DNA of 20,699 nucleotides from a virus: IMG/VR virus record IMGVR_UViG_3300007162_000032, positions 1-20,699 of that record; one strand, given 5' to 3'. The notes below the pieces were generated by a model. The model was not told where the DNA came from, did no database searches, and saw nothing but the letters and a program-made list of their open reading frames with translations. Made by a program: the position numbers and the translations under genes. Shown piece by piece: positions 12,452 to 18,696 of this stretch (position 1 is the stretch's first letter; every line of letters starts with the position of its first letter).

Positions 12452-13507
12452 TTATCTTGCTAGGTAATAGAGATTTTGTCCTGTAGATCCACCACCACTC
12501 TTTGCAAAGAGTTTGTTTAGATTCGATATTTCTAAGAAAATACCTTCACCTGGATCTAAAGGATATCCATATGTAAATCCACTTTCACCTACAAAGACAA
12601 ATTGTGTATTGTCTGATTTTGATTTTAGGTTTACTCCCGTTTTACAAGTAAATCCGGTTGGATAGATTCCTGTAGCAGTAGTAGATGCCGAGAATAGCCC
12701 AGTAAGAATGCTGGTTGGTAGAGTTGTATTTTCTACAGTTACTTTTGCAGTACCAGCAGTTAAAAGAGTTTCGATTGCCGGAATTCTTGATGTAAATGTT
12801 GCACCAGAATTGCCTGATTGATTGATTGTAGTGAGTAAGGCTTCAAGCGTAACTCCAGTAATGCTTACTGGAGAACCAGTCGATCCTTGAATATAAAGTG
12901 CAGTAGCGTTAGAATTTGTTACTCCTACGGTTGAGCTGATATTGGCAGTAAGAGCAATTGGTGCTCCTAATACTTGAACCATTAGGGCATTATAACCACC
13001 ACCATTTGAAACTCCTGCTACCAGATTCGTATTTGGATCATATAGTCTAACATATGCTCCGCTAGTGGCTCCGTCTGGGCCTATACCCATTGATTTTATT
13101 TTATAAGATCCACTGGTTAGATTTGTGGAGAAAGCCTGCGTATCAGTGTAGATATTTGTTAACAGGGTATTTCCTGCCTGATCCTGGGTTACTACAGCAT
13201 CATTTAGGCCAGAGCCATTTACTTTAATTGAGGATGTGCTATAATTAACTATCTGGACAGCACCACCAGTACCACCTCCTACCACGGTTGATCGGGTATT
13301 GAGGGTAACTCCAGTAGAGGCCAAATATGTGGGTAAAGGAGTTGAGCTGGTTACTCTGGTAGCATCTGAAGTTGCACCGTAAACTACCTTAAATAGTTGA
13401 ACGTGTGAGGTTGTTCCGTAAGAATCAATAACATAATCAGTAGAAATGGTAGCAGTTAAACCACCAGCAATTCCAATATTCAAATTTGCGTCAGTATTAT
13501 CGGGCAT
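12452..13507 (-). CDS. Ser/Thr/Gly-rich virion-type protein
   Basis: 351 residues with very low charge and abundant Thr/Ser/Gly/Ala/Val (TRSTVVGGGTGGAVQIVNYS). The C-terminal 70 residues (GVNLKSKSDNTQFVFVGESG, then GYPLDPGEGIFLEIS and a Gly/Ser tail) resemble a recurrent small beta domain seen in phage head and tail surface proteins, where the turn PL-x-PGE is common. GGAG is well spaced before the ATG. It is the first gene of a minus-strand pair reading away from gp33. A surface-exposed virion role is inferred; no named homologue is claimed. Confidence 0.75.
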   Translation of the reverse strand: MPDNTDANLNIGIAGGLTATISTDYVIDSYGTTSHVQLFKVVYGATSDATRVTSSTPLPTYLASTGVTLNTRSTVVGGGTGGAVQIVNYSTSSIKVNGSGLNDAVVTQDQAGNTLLTNIYTDTQAFSTNLTSGSYKIKSMGIGPDGATSGAYVRLYDPNTNLVAGVSNGGGYNALMVQVLGAPIALTANISSTVGVTNSNATALYIQGSTGSPVSITGVTLEALLTTINQSGNSGATFTSRIPAIETLLTAGTAKVTVENTTLPTSILTGLFSASTTATGIYPTGFTCKTGVNLKSKSDNTQFVFVGESGFTYGYPLDPGEGIFLEISNLNKLFAKSGGGSTGQNLYYLAR

Positions 13508-13545
13508 TTTTTCTCCAAATTACACTACTATATAGGGTATTCATC
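13508..13545. promoter_or_regulatory. Divergent start region between virion gene and gp33
   Basis: 38 bases with a palindromic CTATATAG (13528-13535) that could act as a degenerate late -10 on either strand. TATATAG also occurs in the divergent region at 17159-17182. The minus-strand GGAG site lies here; the gp33 start has only a weak AGGG. Confidence 0.35.
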
Positions 13546-13773
13546 ATGTTTATAGATCAAACATTTAAAAACGATTTTTCAAAGTTAATAGTCGAATATG
13601 TTTCAAAAAACAATTCAACATATATGGATGCTATTTTAAAGCACTGTGAGGATTACAATATCGAGCCTCAAGGAGCTGCAAAACTTTTATCAAAACCAAT
13701 AATCGAAAAATTAGTCGAAGAGGGCAGAGATCTGCATTTACTGCCAAAAAAGGCCAAACTTTTTTTTGACTAA
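13546..13773 (+). CDS. 33: gp33-like late transcription co-activator
   Basis: 75 residues from ATG 13546; the frame is open further upstream, but that part lies in the divergent gene. T4 gp33 (112 aa) bridges host RNA polymerase beta-flap and the sliding clamp to activate late promoters. The short T4-like version is recognised from the order of its helices: FSKLIVEYVSKNNSTYMDAI, then HCEDYNIEPQGAAKLLSKPI and a basic-hydrophobic tail (LHLLPKKAKLFFD) like the C-terminal clamp/flap-binding end. It stands next to gp32, as in other T4-like phages. The gp32 promoter -35 lies in its last codons. Its presence fits the TATAAATA boxes in this window. Confidence 0.75.
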   Translation: MFIDQTFKNDFSKLIVEYVSKNNSTYMDAILKHCEDYNIEPQGAAKLLSKPIIEKLVEEGRDLHLLPKKAKLFFD

Positions 13774-13793
13774 ACATCAATCTTTGGTATACT
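13766..13793 (+). promoter_or_regulatory. Sigma70-type promoter for gp32
   Basis: TTGACT (13766-13771), a 16-bp spacer and TATACT (13788-13793). The predicted transcript starts near 13800 and leaves a leader of about 40 bases containing a hairpin and AAGGAG. Confidence 0.7.
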
Positions 13794-13803
13794 ACGCCAT
13801 AGG

Positions 13804-13820
13804 CCAAGGGAGTTCCTTGG
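13804..13820 (+). promoter_or_regulatory. Leader hairpin of gp32 mRNA
   Basis: CCAAGG-GAGTT-CCTTGG, starting about 4 bases from the predicted transcript 5' end and 9 bases before the AAGGAG of gp32. T4 gp32 represses its own translation through a 5' pseudoknot leader; this hairpin could be an equivalent operator or a 5' stabiliser. No pseudoknot partner was found by eye. Confidence 0.5.
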
Positions 13821-13839
13821 GTTAATATAAGGAGACTAT

Positions 13840-14712
13840 ATGTCATTTAGCGATTTTAAGAAGCGTTCGAAGTCAAGCATTGAAGATCTAACCAAGAAGA
13901 TCGAAGACCTAAACAAGACTGCTGATTACAAGGATGATCGGTTCTGGCGACCGGAAGTTGACAAGGCTGGCAATGGCTATGCCGTCATTCGCTTCCTGCC
14001 TGCCTGCGAGGGAGAGGATGTTCCGTGGGCCAAGGTCTACTCACACGGCTTTCAGGGCAAGGGTGGCTGGCTAATCGATAACTGCCCAACCACCATTGGC
14101 CAGAAGTGTCCGATCTGCGAAGCCAATAGCGAACTCTGGAATAGCGGAGTCGAGAAGGATAAGGATCTTGCTCGTACCCGTAAGCGTAAGCTAACCTATA
14201 TCAGCAACATTCTGGTCGTTAGCGATCCCTCCAACCCCCAGAACGAAGGTAAGGTGTTCCTCTTCAAGTACGGGACCAAGATCTTCCAGAAGGTCCAGGA
14301 AGCCATGCAGCCTCAGTTCAAGGATGAGGAAGCCATCAACCCATTCGACTTCTGGAAGGGTGCTAACTTCAAGCTAAAGATTCGTAAGGTTGCTGGTTAC
14401 ACCAACTACGATAAGTCTGAGTTTGATGGTGCTAGCGAACTCTACAAGGGCGATGACGAGAAGCTGGAAAAGCTCTGGAAGACGCTTTACAAGCTTCAGG
14501 ACTTTGTTGCTCCTGCGGAATTCAAGTCGTATGACGATCTCAAGAAGAAGCTCAATGATGTTCTCGGTGGTGACATTCGCAGTGTTGCTCCTGCCGCAAA
14601 GAGAGCGGAGGATGAGGATGGATTTGAAGCTGCTCCTGCTCGTAAGGCTTCCAAGCCTGACGATGACGAGGATGCGCTTGAGTACTTCAAGCGACTAGCT
14701 AAGGAAGACTAA
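13840..14712 (+). CDS. 32: Single-stranded DNA-binding protein gp32
   Basis: 290 residues (T4 gp32: 301). It coats ssDNA during replication, recombination and repair. The N-terminal B domain has the basic KKRSKSS (residues 7-13), matching the T4 KRKST (LAST) motif. The core begins with KAGNGYAVIRFLP (42-54). The zinc site is H69, C82, C90, C93 (H-x12-C-x7-C-x2-C), two residues shorter than in T4 between the second and third ligands. The C-terminus is acidic (KPDDDEDALEYFKRLAKED), as needed for partner binding. AAGGAG precedes the ATG. Arginine codons are mostly CGN and the gene is clearly less AT-rich than the tail genes, consistent with high expression. Confidence 0.93.
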   Translation: MSFSDFKKRSKSSIEDLTKKIEDLNKTADYKDDRFWRPEVDKAGNGYAVIRFLPACEGEDVPWAKVYSHGFQGKGGWLIDNCPTTIGQKCPICEANSELWNSGVEKDKDLARTRKRKLTYISNILVVSDPSNPQNEGKVFLFKYGTKIFQKVQEAMQPQFKDEEAINPFDFWKGANFKLKIRKVAGYTNYDKSEFDGASELYKGDDEKLEKLWKTLYKLQDFVAPAEFKSYDDLKKKLNDVLGGDIRSVAPAAKRAEDEDGFEAAPARKASKPDDDEDALEYFKRLAKED

Positions 14713-14715
14713 TCC

Positions 14716-15339
14716 TTAGTTCCCTAAAACCCTCCAATGCGGAGGGTTTTTTATTGAAGAAAAAAAGTTTTCCAAATCCGTATTAAATCCTGGATTTATT
14801 TTTATTGGTTCATCTTCAAGTAAAGATACTTGGGTAGATGGTGTAATTGATCCGACTTGAGCAGGGATTTCATTTGCTTTTTTAGCATCATTATATGCTT
14901 TAGCAACTTCTCCCTCTAATTGCTGACGTTGAATATCTGTTAAATTTGGTATTTGATCTATCTGAGTATTTAAAGCCTCAAGTTCATCGTTCGTAGTTAG
15001 ATCTTCAGTGGTTTCTCCTTCAAGACTCATCATTTCGTATTCTGGAGGAGTATACCCCAATTCTCTGTTAAATTGTTCTGATAAAGGAGGAGTGGAAAAA
15101 TCAACAGGATCAAATTTAAATGGATCTTCTTTTTCAAGATCTTCTGGTAAAACTTCAGATGGAAACATTTCTTCAAAATTATCAGCTGGTTGAAGATTTA
15201 AATCTAAAGAATTATCTCCTTGCAACATTCTTGAATAATTCTCAAAAGACATTTGAGGATTGCCAAATTCGCTTCTTAGCAATTCTGTATCCCTAAGATC
15301 TACTTTTGGGGTATCAATGAATATTTCTGTGTCTATCAT
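14716..15339 (-). CDS. Acidic hypothetical protein, last gene of the gp4-gp26 operon
   Basis: 207 residues, strongly acidic and Pro/Leu-rich, probably largely disordered (LPEDLEKEDPFKFDPVDF and similar), with one helical stretch near 120-155 (IQRQQLEGEVAKAYNDAKKA). Not recognised. Its start overlaps the end of the -1 frame behind gp26 by 26 bases, and the upstream ribosome site is only a weak AG-rich stretch. The C-terminus (NPPHWRVLGN) is encoded inside the terminator hairpin shared with gp32. Position after gp26 suggests a tail-assembly or scaffold-like role, by context only. Confidence 0.75.
   Translation of the reverse strand: MIDTEIFIDTPKVDLRDTELLRSEFGNPQMSFENYSRMLQGDNSLDLNLQPADNFEEMFPSEVLPEDLEKEDPFKFDPVDFSTPPLSEQFNRELGYTPPEYEMMSLEGETTEDLTTNDELEALNTQIDQIPNLTDIQRQQLEGEVAKAYNDAKKANEIPAQVGSITPSTQVSLLEDEPIKINPGFNTDLENFFSSIKNPPHWRVLGN
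14726..14752. terminator. Terminator after gp32, shared with the convergent gene
   Basis: Perfect 10-bp stem AAAACCCTCC/GGAGGGTTTT (14726-14735 with 14741-14750), loop AATGC. On the plus strand it ends in a T-rich tail. On the minus strand it has four Ts and forms the last codons of the gene ending at 14716, so it can act on both strands. Confidence 0.85.
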
Positions 15340-15510
15340 TCTTTATCTTTCTTTGCTCTTCTTCCATCTTTTCTTTATGCTGATTAAAATATATTTCTCT
15401 TTCCCAGGGAAAACAATTTTCTAAATCATTTAAAGTAAAAATATTATTTGATATTAAAAAATATGATATCCTATAATAAACAATTAAATTAATATGATTT
15501 AGACATAAGT
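15314..15510 (-). CDS. -1 frameshift extension of gp26 (no own start codon)
   Basis: A 65-codon frame, -1 relative to gp26, running from the slippery site to TGA at 15316-15314 (its first codon borrows the last T of the heptamer at 15511). It encodes YLCLNHINLIVYYRISYFL, then FTLNDLENCFPWEREIYF and a charged helix. The middle looks like a real conserved protein (LxDLEN-x-FPWERE-x-Y), not a shadow. Between its opening stop (TAG, inside gp26) and this motif there is no ATG, GTG or TTG; the only ATG is in the last quarter. The likely product is gp26 residues 1-227 fused to these 65 (about 292 in all). A rare ATT start is the alternative. Confidence 0.65.
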
Positions 15511-16191
15511 AAAAAAATTCAGTACGCCATCCAATTTCATTGTTCTATTTTTGTCATCTGATGTTTTATATTCTACCACTGCTTGTGCTTTGGGTAGATT
15601 TGTCACAAATTTCTTAATTTCTTCAAATTCTTTAACAGTAAAAGAATCAAAAATTGACTTTAATTCTTCTTCGTTTATATCCATAAAATCATAAACTGCG
15701 TCATCCTTGTATATTCTATGAATACACGCCTTTGCAATATGCATAGAATCAAAAGATCCCTTTATGGATAAAAGTTTTTCCACCGTAGGTTCTTTAAACA
15801 AAATTTTAAATGTTTCGTCAAAGATAATTTCTTTTTCTGAATTTTTTCTATCGACGGTGAGCTTAGACAAATCTAAACTTGTTTTTATTTTTTCTCCAGT
15901 TTCTGGGCAAGTAAAATTTGTTTTTACTATTTCACCTACTGATTTTGATCTCAAAATACAAAAAAGATATTCTAAATCTTGCAGCGTTATACCGTCTGGA
16001 TCAATATCTGGAAAGCAACTTGTAAGTAGACTGTGAATATTCTTTACTATTAAAGAAGTGTCCTTTTCTTCTTTTATAAGCAAAAGATTTTTTTCATCTG
16101 ATACAAGAAATGGTCTAAAAGATATTTCTTTGCCAGTGCTTGGTTGAATTGTTTTATACGTTGGAAAATTTCTTTTAAAGTCTTTAATCAT
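15499..16191 (-). CDS. 26: gp26-like baseplate hub / tail assembly protein
   Basis: 230 residues (T4 gp26: 208). Matches the T4 baseplate (gp26) family in its opening PTYKTIQPSTGKEISFRPFL, followed by VSDEKNLLLIKEE, an all-helical body and a conserved FTCPETGEKIKTSLDL segment (about 105-120). In T4 gp26 is a minor hub component needed for central-hub assembly. ATGA overlap couples it to the tube-like gene upstream. Its 3' end carries the slippery heptamer and an in-phase -1 extension, recalling tail-assembly chaperones of lambda-type phages. Identification rests on remembered family features, not a search. Confidence 0.78.
   Translation of the reverse strand: MIKDFKRNFPTYKTIQPSTGKEISFRPFLVSDEKNLLLIKEEKDTSLIVKNIHSLLTSCFPDIDPDGITLQDLEYLFCILRSKSVGEIVKTNFTCPETGEKIKTSLDLSKLTVDRKNSEKEIIFDETFKILFKEPTVEKLLSIKGSFDSMHIAKACIHRIYKDDAVYDFMDINEEELKSIFDSFTVKEFEEIKKFVTNLPKAQAVVEYKTSDDKNRTMKLDGVLNFFTYV
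15511..15517 (-). other. Predicted -1 ribosomal slippery site, T TTT TTT
   Basis: Seven T on the minus strand in gp26 frame AAT TTT TTT ACT TAT GTC TAA. Both P- and A-site tRNA-Phe can re-pair after a one-base slip. The gp26 stop comes three sense codons later. Downstream sequence is AT-rich with only a weak GATAT/ATATC hairpin, so a structural stimulator is not obvious. Confidence 0.65.
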
Positions 16192-16733
16192 GATACACCA
16201 TAATTTCTAAATATAAATCCTACATCAAAAGTTAAAAATTTATCTGAAAATTCTGCGCTCATCTCAATTGGATATATTTTTACTGGATAAGCTTCCGAAA
16301 AAGTAAATGTTGCTTTGGTTCCGCCATTCATATCAAGGCACTCCACAACAACTAAGCCTGGTCTTGCATAGCTATTGTAAGGTCTTGCAAACGATGGTCC
16401 ATAATATTGGGGAAGGCTTCCATCATTTACAAGGGTATTCATCCAATTTTCTATTTTTTTATAAGTATTCCAATCCTGTTCCACGGGAAATGTTATTAAA
16501 AGATTTGCTTCTTTTCCTGGACCATAGTTTTGATTCATTGGTATATTTCTACCATTGCCAGGACCTGACATGAAATCGGATACCGTATCAATTTGTCTTC
16601 CACCGAATGTTACTTTTTGTGCTGGTATCGTGTTTATACCATCTGGAGTATCCACCGTTACATTGAATCGGTTGGTTCTTTGTATGCCACCAGCTTGATT
16701 GATTACTTGTTTTATGTAAGAAATTGAGTTCAT
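16188..16733 (-). CDS. Tail-tube-fold protein (gp54 or gp19 type)
   Basis: 181 residues. The N-terminus ISYIKQVINQAGGIQRTNRF matches the helical lead-in of T4 tube proteins (sAFxxGGxxRxNxF). The middle ITFPVEQDWNTYKKIENWMN and the end (EAYPVKIYPIEMSAEFSDKF followed by TFDVGFIFRNY) match the tube-fold pattern of gp19 and of the gp54 tube initiator, where a final ITTFDVTFAYR strand is characteristic. Location between gp4 and gp26, beside gp48 and gp53, favours the tube initiator gp54; the main tube gene gp19 normally sits beside sheath and portal. ATGA overlaps join it to both neighbours. Confidence 0.7.
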   Translation of the reverse strand: MNSISYIKQVINQAGGIQRTNRFNVTVDTPDGINTIPAQKVTFGGRQIDTVSDFMSGPGNGRNIPMNQNYGPGKEANLLITFPVEQDWNTYKKIENWMNTLVNDGSLPQYYGPSFARPYNSYARPGLVVVECLDMNGGTKATFTFSEAYPVKIYPIEMSAEFSDKFLTFDVGFIFRNYGVS

Positions 16734-17158
16734 TTGAATATATTTTTTTCTGTTAAGAGTTTAAATTCCCAATGATTATTTTCACATAAACAATTTGCAG
16801 CTTTCCATTTTGCTTCGTTTACTAAAAATGTTTTAACATCCCCCTTATAGGATTTTTTTTTTGGATTAAGAGGTTTTTTTGTCTGCTTTTCTGGTTTTAC
16901 TTCCACGACTAATGTTTTTTTCTCGTTATCTTTGTCAAGAAGTTGAACAACAAAGTCAGGGAAATAAGTATGGCGTTTGTTATCAATAGGGGAAATGTAC
17001 GGAATTTTAAGGCATTCATAGCACCAACTTACAACTTTCTCGCTAGCGTCGAAATATTTGCAAAGTTTCCTTTCCCAGAGAGATTTGCATAAAATTTTAT
17101 CGACATTACCGACATACTTATTCCTATTAACTGGTACAAATTTTGTTTTGTACGGCAT
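16730..17158 (-). CDS. 4: gp4 head completion nuclease
   Basis: 142 residues, close to T4 gp4 (150). The family matches strongly: SLWERKLCKYFD (E29), VVSWCYECLKIPYISPIDNK, HTYFPDF (D68), VVEVKPEKQT (E86, K88) and FLVNEAKWKAANCLCENNHW. E29, D68, E86 and K88 form the PD-(D/E)XK-type active site expected of this family, which trims or protects packaged DNA ends and completes the head before tail joining. First gene of the minus-strand operon, diverging from gp48. No clear Shine-Dalgarno; translation may start from a very short leader. Confidence 0.88.
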   Translation of the reverse strand: MPYKTKFVPVNRNKYVGNVDKILCKSLWERKLCKYFDASEKVVSWCYECLKIPYISPIDNKRHTYFPDFVVQLLDKDNEKKTLVVEVKPEKQTKKPLNPKKKSYKGDVKTFLVNEAKWKAANCLCENNHWEFKLLTEKNIFK

Positions 17159-17182
17159 GAAATATATAGTAAAGAAGCAAAA
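17159..17182. promoter_or_regulatory. Divergent start region gp4 / gp48
   Basis: Only 24 bases separate the two ATGs. TATATATT on the minus strand and TATATAGT on the plus strand (around 17163-17171) are 6-of-8 matches to the late box. Both messages would have almost no leader. Confidence 0.35.
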
Positions 17183-17947
17183 ATGCCTTTTATTTTTCCA
17201 CTAAACGACACTCCAGAAGTACCATATTGGGTTCTGTTCCAAGCAGCCGAATACAATGTGTTGGCTGTAAATAGAACTCGCAGTGCAGTTTCTTCAAGAG
17301 CATTTGATTATATTCAGCTTCCTTTGCCATTAGATATAAACATAAAAACGGAACATACCTTTTCAGAGGGTGTAAATCCGGTAGGACCAATTTTATCTGC
17401 TGCTGGTGAAGCAAACAGTCCTGGTGGTAGAGAGGGTTTACTCAAACGAGCCTTTCTCGATCCTATTTTAGCAAATTTTGAGGCCCTATCTTCTACATCA
17501 ACTATTAGAAGATTTACTAACCTAACAGAAATGTCATTGGTTGGAGAGGCTAGAAGAGAATTTACATTCAAATATACAATGGTTCCAAAAGATTTTAACG
17601 AATCTTCTGCCATTGGGAATATTTGTGAAGCTTTTAGAGTTGCTTCTTATCCAGAAGCCACGGAAATACCAGAAAGAGTTTTCCCGCCACCACTATGGAG
17701 ATTGCAGATCATAGGCCAAGGAAACTCGGAATATCTTACCAGACAATGGCTTGGAGATCCATTGGTGTGTGTTTTGGTTGGAGTGGCAATAAACAAAATA
17801 CCCTTTGGCGAAGAAACTCCAGCAAAATTTTTCCAAGATGGAACTCCTATAGCAACGAGTTTGAGCTTGACCTTTAAAGAATTTGAACAAGGAACATATA
17901 AAAATGGATTTGTTTATAGTAAATCTGAAATTTCAGCGGGTGTATAA
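17183..17947 (+). CDS. 48: gp48-like baseplate tail tube cap
   Basis: 254 residues; T4 gp48 is 364, so this lacks much of the Ser-rich N-terminal part. Recognised from the C-terminal half: REFTFKYTMVPKDFNESSAI (126-145, T4 equivalent VFTWDLTPRSTEDLMAI), PPLWRLQIIG (169-178) and CVLVGVAINKIPFGEETPAK (196-215) followed by TSLSLTFKEFE, which align in order with the T4 protein. gp48 sits on the central hub and starts the tail tube together with gp54. It is directly followed by gp53 (TAATG overlap), as in other T4-like phages. Confidence 0.8.
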   Translation: MPFIFPLNDTPEVPYWVLFQAAEYNVLAVNRTRSAVSSRAFDYIQLPLPLDINIKTEHTFSEGVNPVGPILSAAGEANSPGGREGLLKRAFLDPILANFEALSSTSTIRRFTNLTEMSLVGEARREFTFKYTMVPKDFNESSAIGNICEAFRVASYPEATEIPERVFPPPLWRLQIIGQGNSEYLTRQWLGDPLVCVLVGVAINKIPFGEETPAKFFQDGTPIATSLSLTFKEFEQGTYKNGFVYSKSEISAGV

Positions 17948-18696
17948 TGTTTGATAATTTTAAAAAAATAGAATACAATTTTGATGGTGTTGATAAGACT
18001 ATAGTTGATATAGCAACCAATTATGATCTGTCAGAATTGGAAAAATTTTTTTATTCTAAAAAAATAGATGAAGATGTCTTATTAGATAGAATTTCATCTC
18101 AAACTTATAGTGATCCAAAATATTATTTTGTTCCAATTTATGCATCAAAAATATTAAATCCATTTACTCAGTTTCCATACACAATAGAAGAACAAGAAAC
18201 ACTTTTAAATTCTTACAAGGCAGGATTTTTTAGCGGCATATCTGGAGCCTGTTTACAACCGGGGGATTTGATTGCACCATCAGATTCTGGTTTTTCTGCC
18301 GGATTCTGTGTAACTGGTAATTTTGGATATGTGAATAAAGTAAATGACAATGTAAGTAAACTTAAATTGCTAGTAGTTGGATCTTTAGGAACGGGATCTT
18401 ATAACATCATAAGAAATACAAATGGTTCTTGGAGTTATGTCTCTGGCAATATTACTCTTAACTTAGTAGAGCCATATGCAGATTCTGCAATTTATTTTTT
18501 AAATGAATCTAATATTGTATGCGAAGACAATACAACTGCTATAAATGAATATGTTTCTTTGAAGAACACGGGATCTACTTCTAATTTTTCTTATATAAAC
18601 GAAAAAGAAAATTTACTAGACAAGAACAATATAATGACTTTTGTTGAAGAAAATTATGTTAAAAAATTTGAGGATAAGATGAATGGCATTAGCTGA
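17947..18696 (+). CDS. 53: gp53-like baseplate wedge protein
   Basis: 249 residues (T4 gp53: 196). The N-terminal 90 residues follow the gp53 pattern: IEYNFDGVDKTIVDIATNYD, then the region SDPKYYFVPIYASKILNPFT with FPYTIEEQETLLNSY, matching the T4-type 'LYGDPxLYWiillaNnIlDPfydWPlsxxeL' segment. The C-terminal 150 residues are beta-rich and Ser/Asn-rich and do not match T4. The wedge protein links wedges to the hub. The start overlaps the gp48 stop; the end overlaps the hub gene by 14 bases. Confidence 0.75.
   Translation: MFDNFKKIEYNFDGVDKTIVDIATNYDLSELEKFFYSKKIDEDVLLDRISSQTYSDPKYYFVPIYASKILNPFTQFPYTIEEQETLLNSYKAGFFSGISGACLQPGDLIAPSDSGFSAGFCVTGNFGYVNKVNDNVSKLKLLVVGSLGTGSYNIIRNTNGSWSYVSGNITLNLVEPYADSAIYFLNESNIVCEDNTTAINEYVSLKNTGSTSNFSYINEKENLLDKNNIMTFVEENYVKKFEDKMNGIS

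Noticed and set aside
15340-15498. Intergenic gap between gp26 and the acidic gene
   Set aside because: It is not empty: the -1 frame behind gp26 covers it completely, so it was annotated as a frameshift extension instead.
16205-16220. TATAAATC as a late promoter on the plus strand
   Set aside because: It lies in the middle of the tube-like gene on the opposite strand, with no plus-strand gene downstream.
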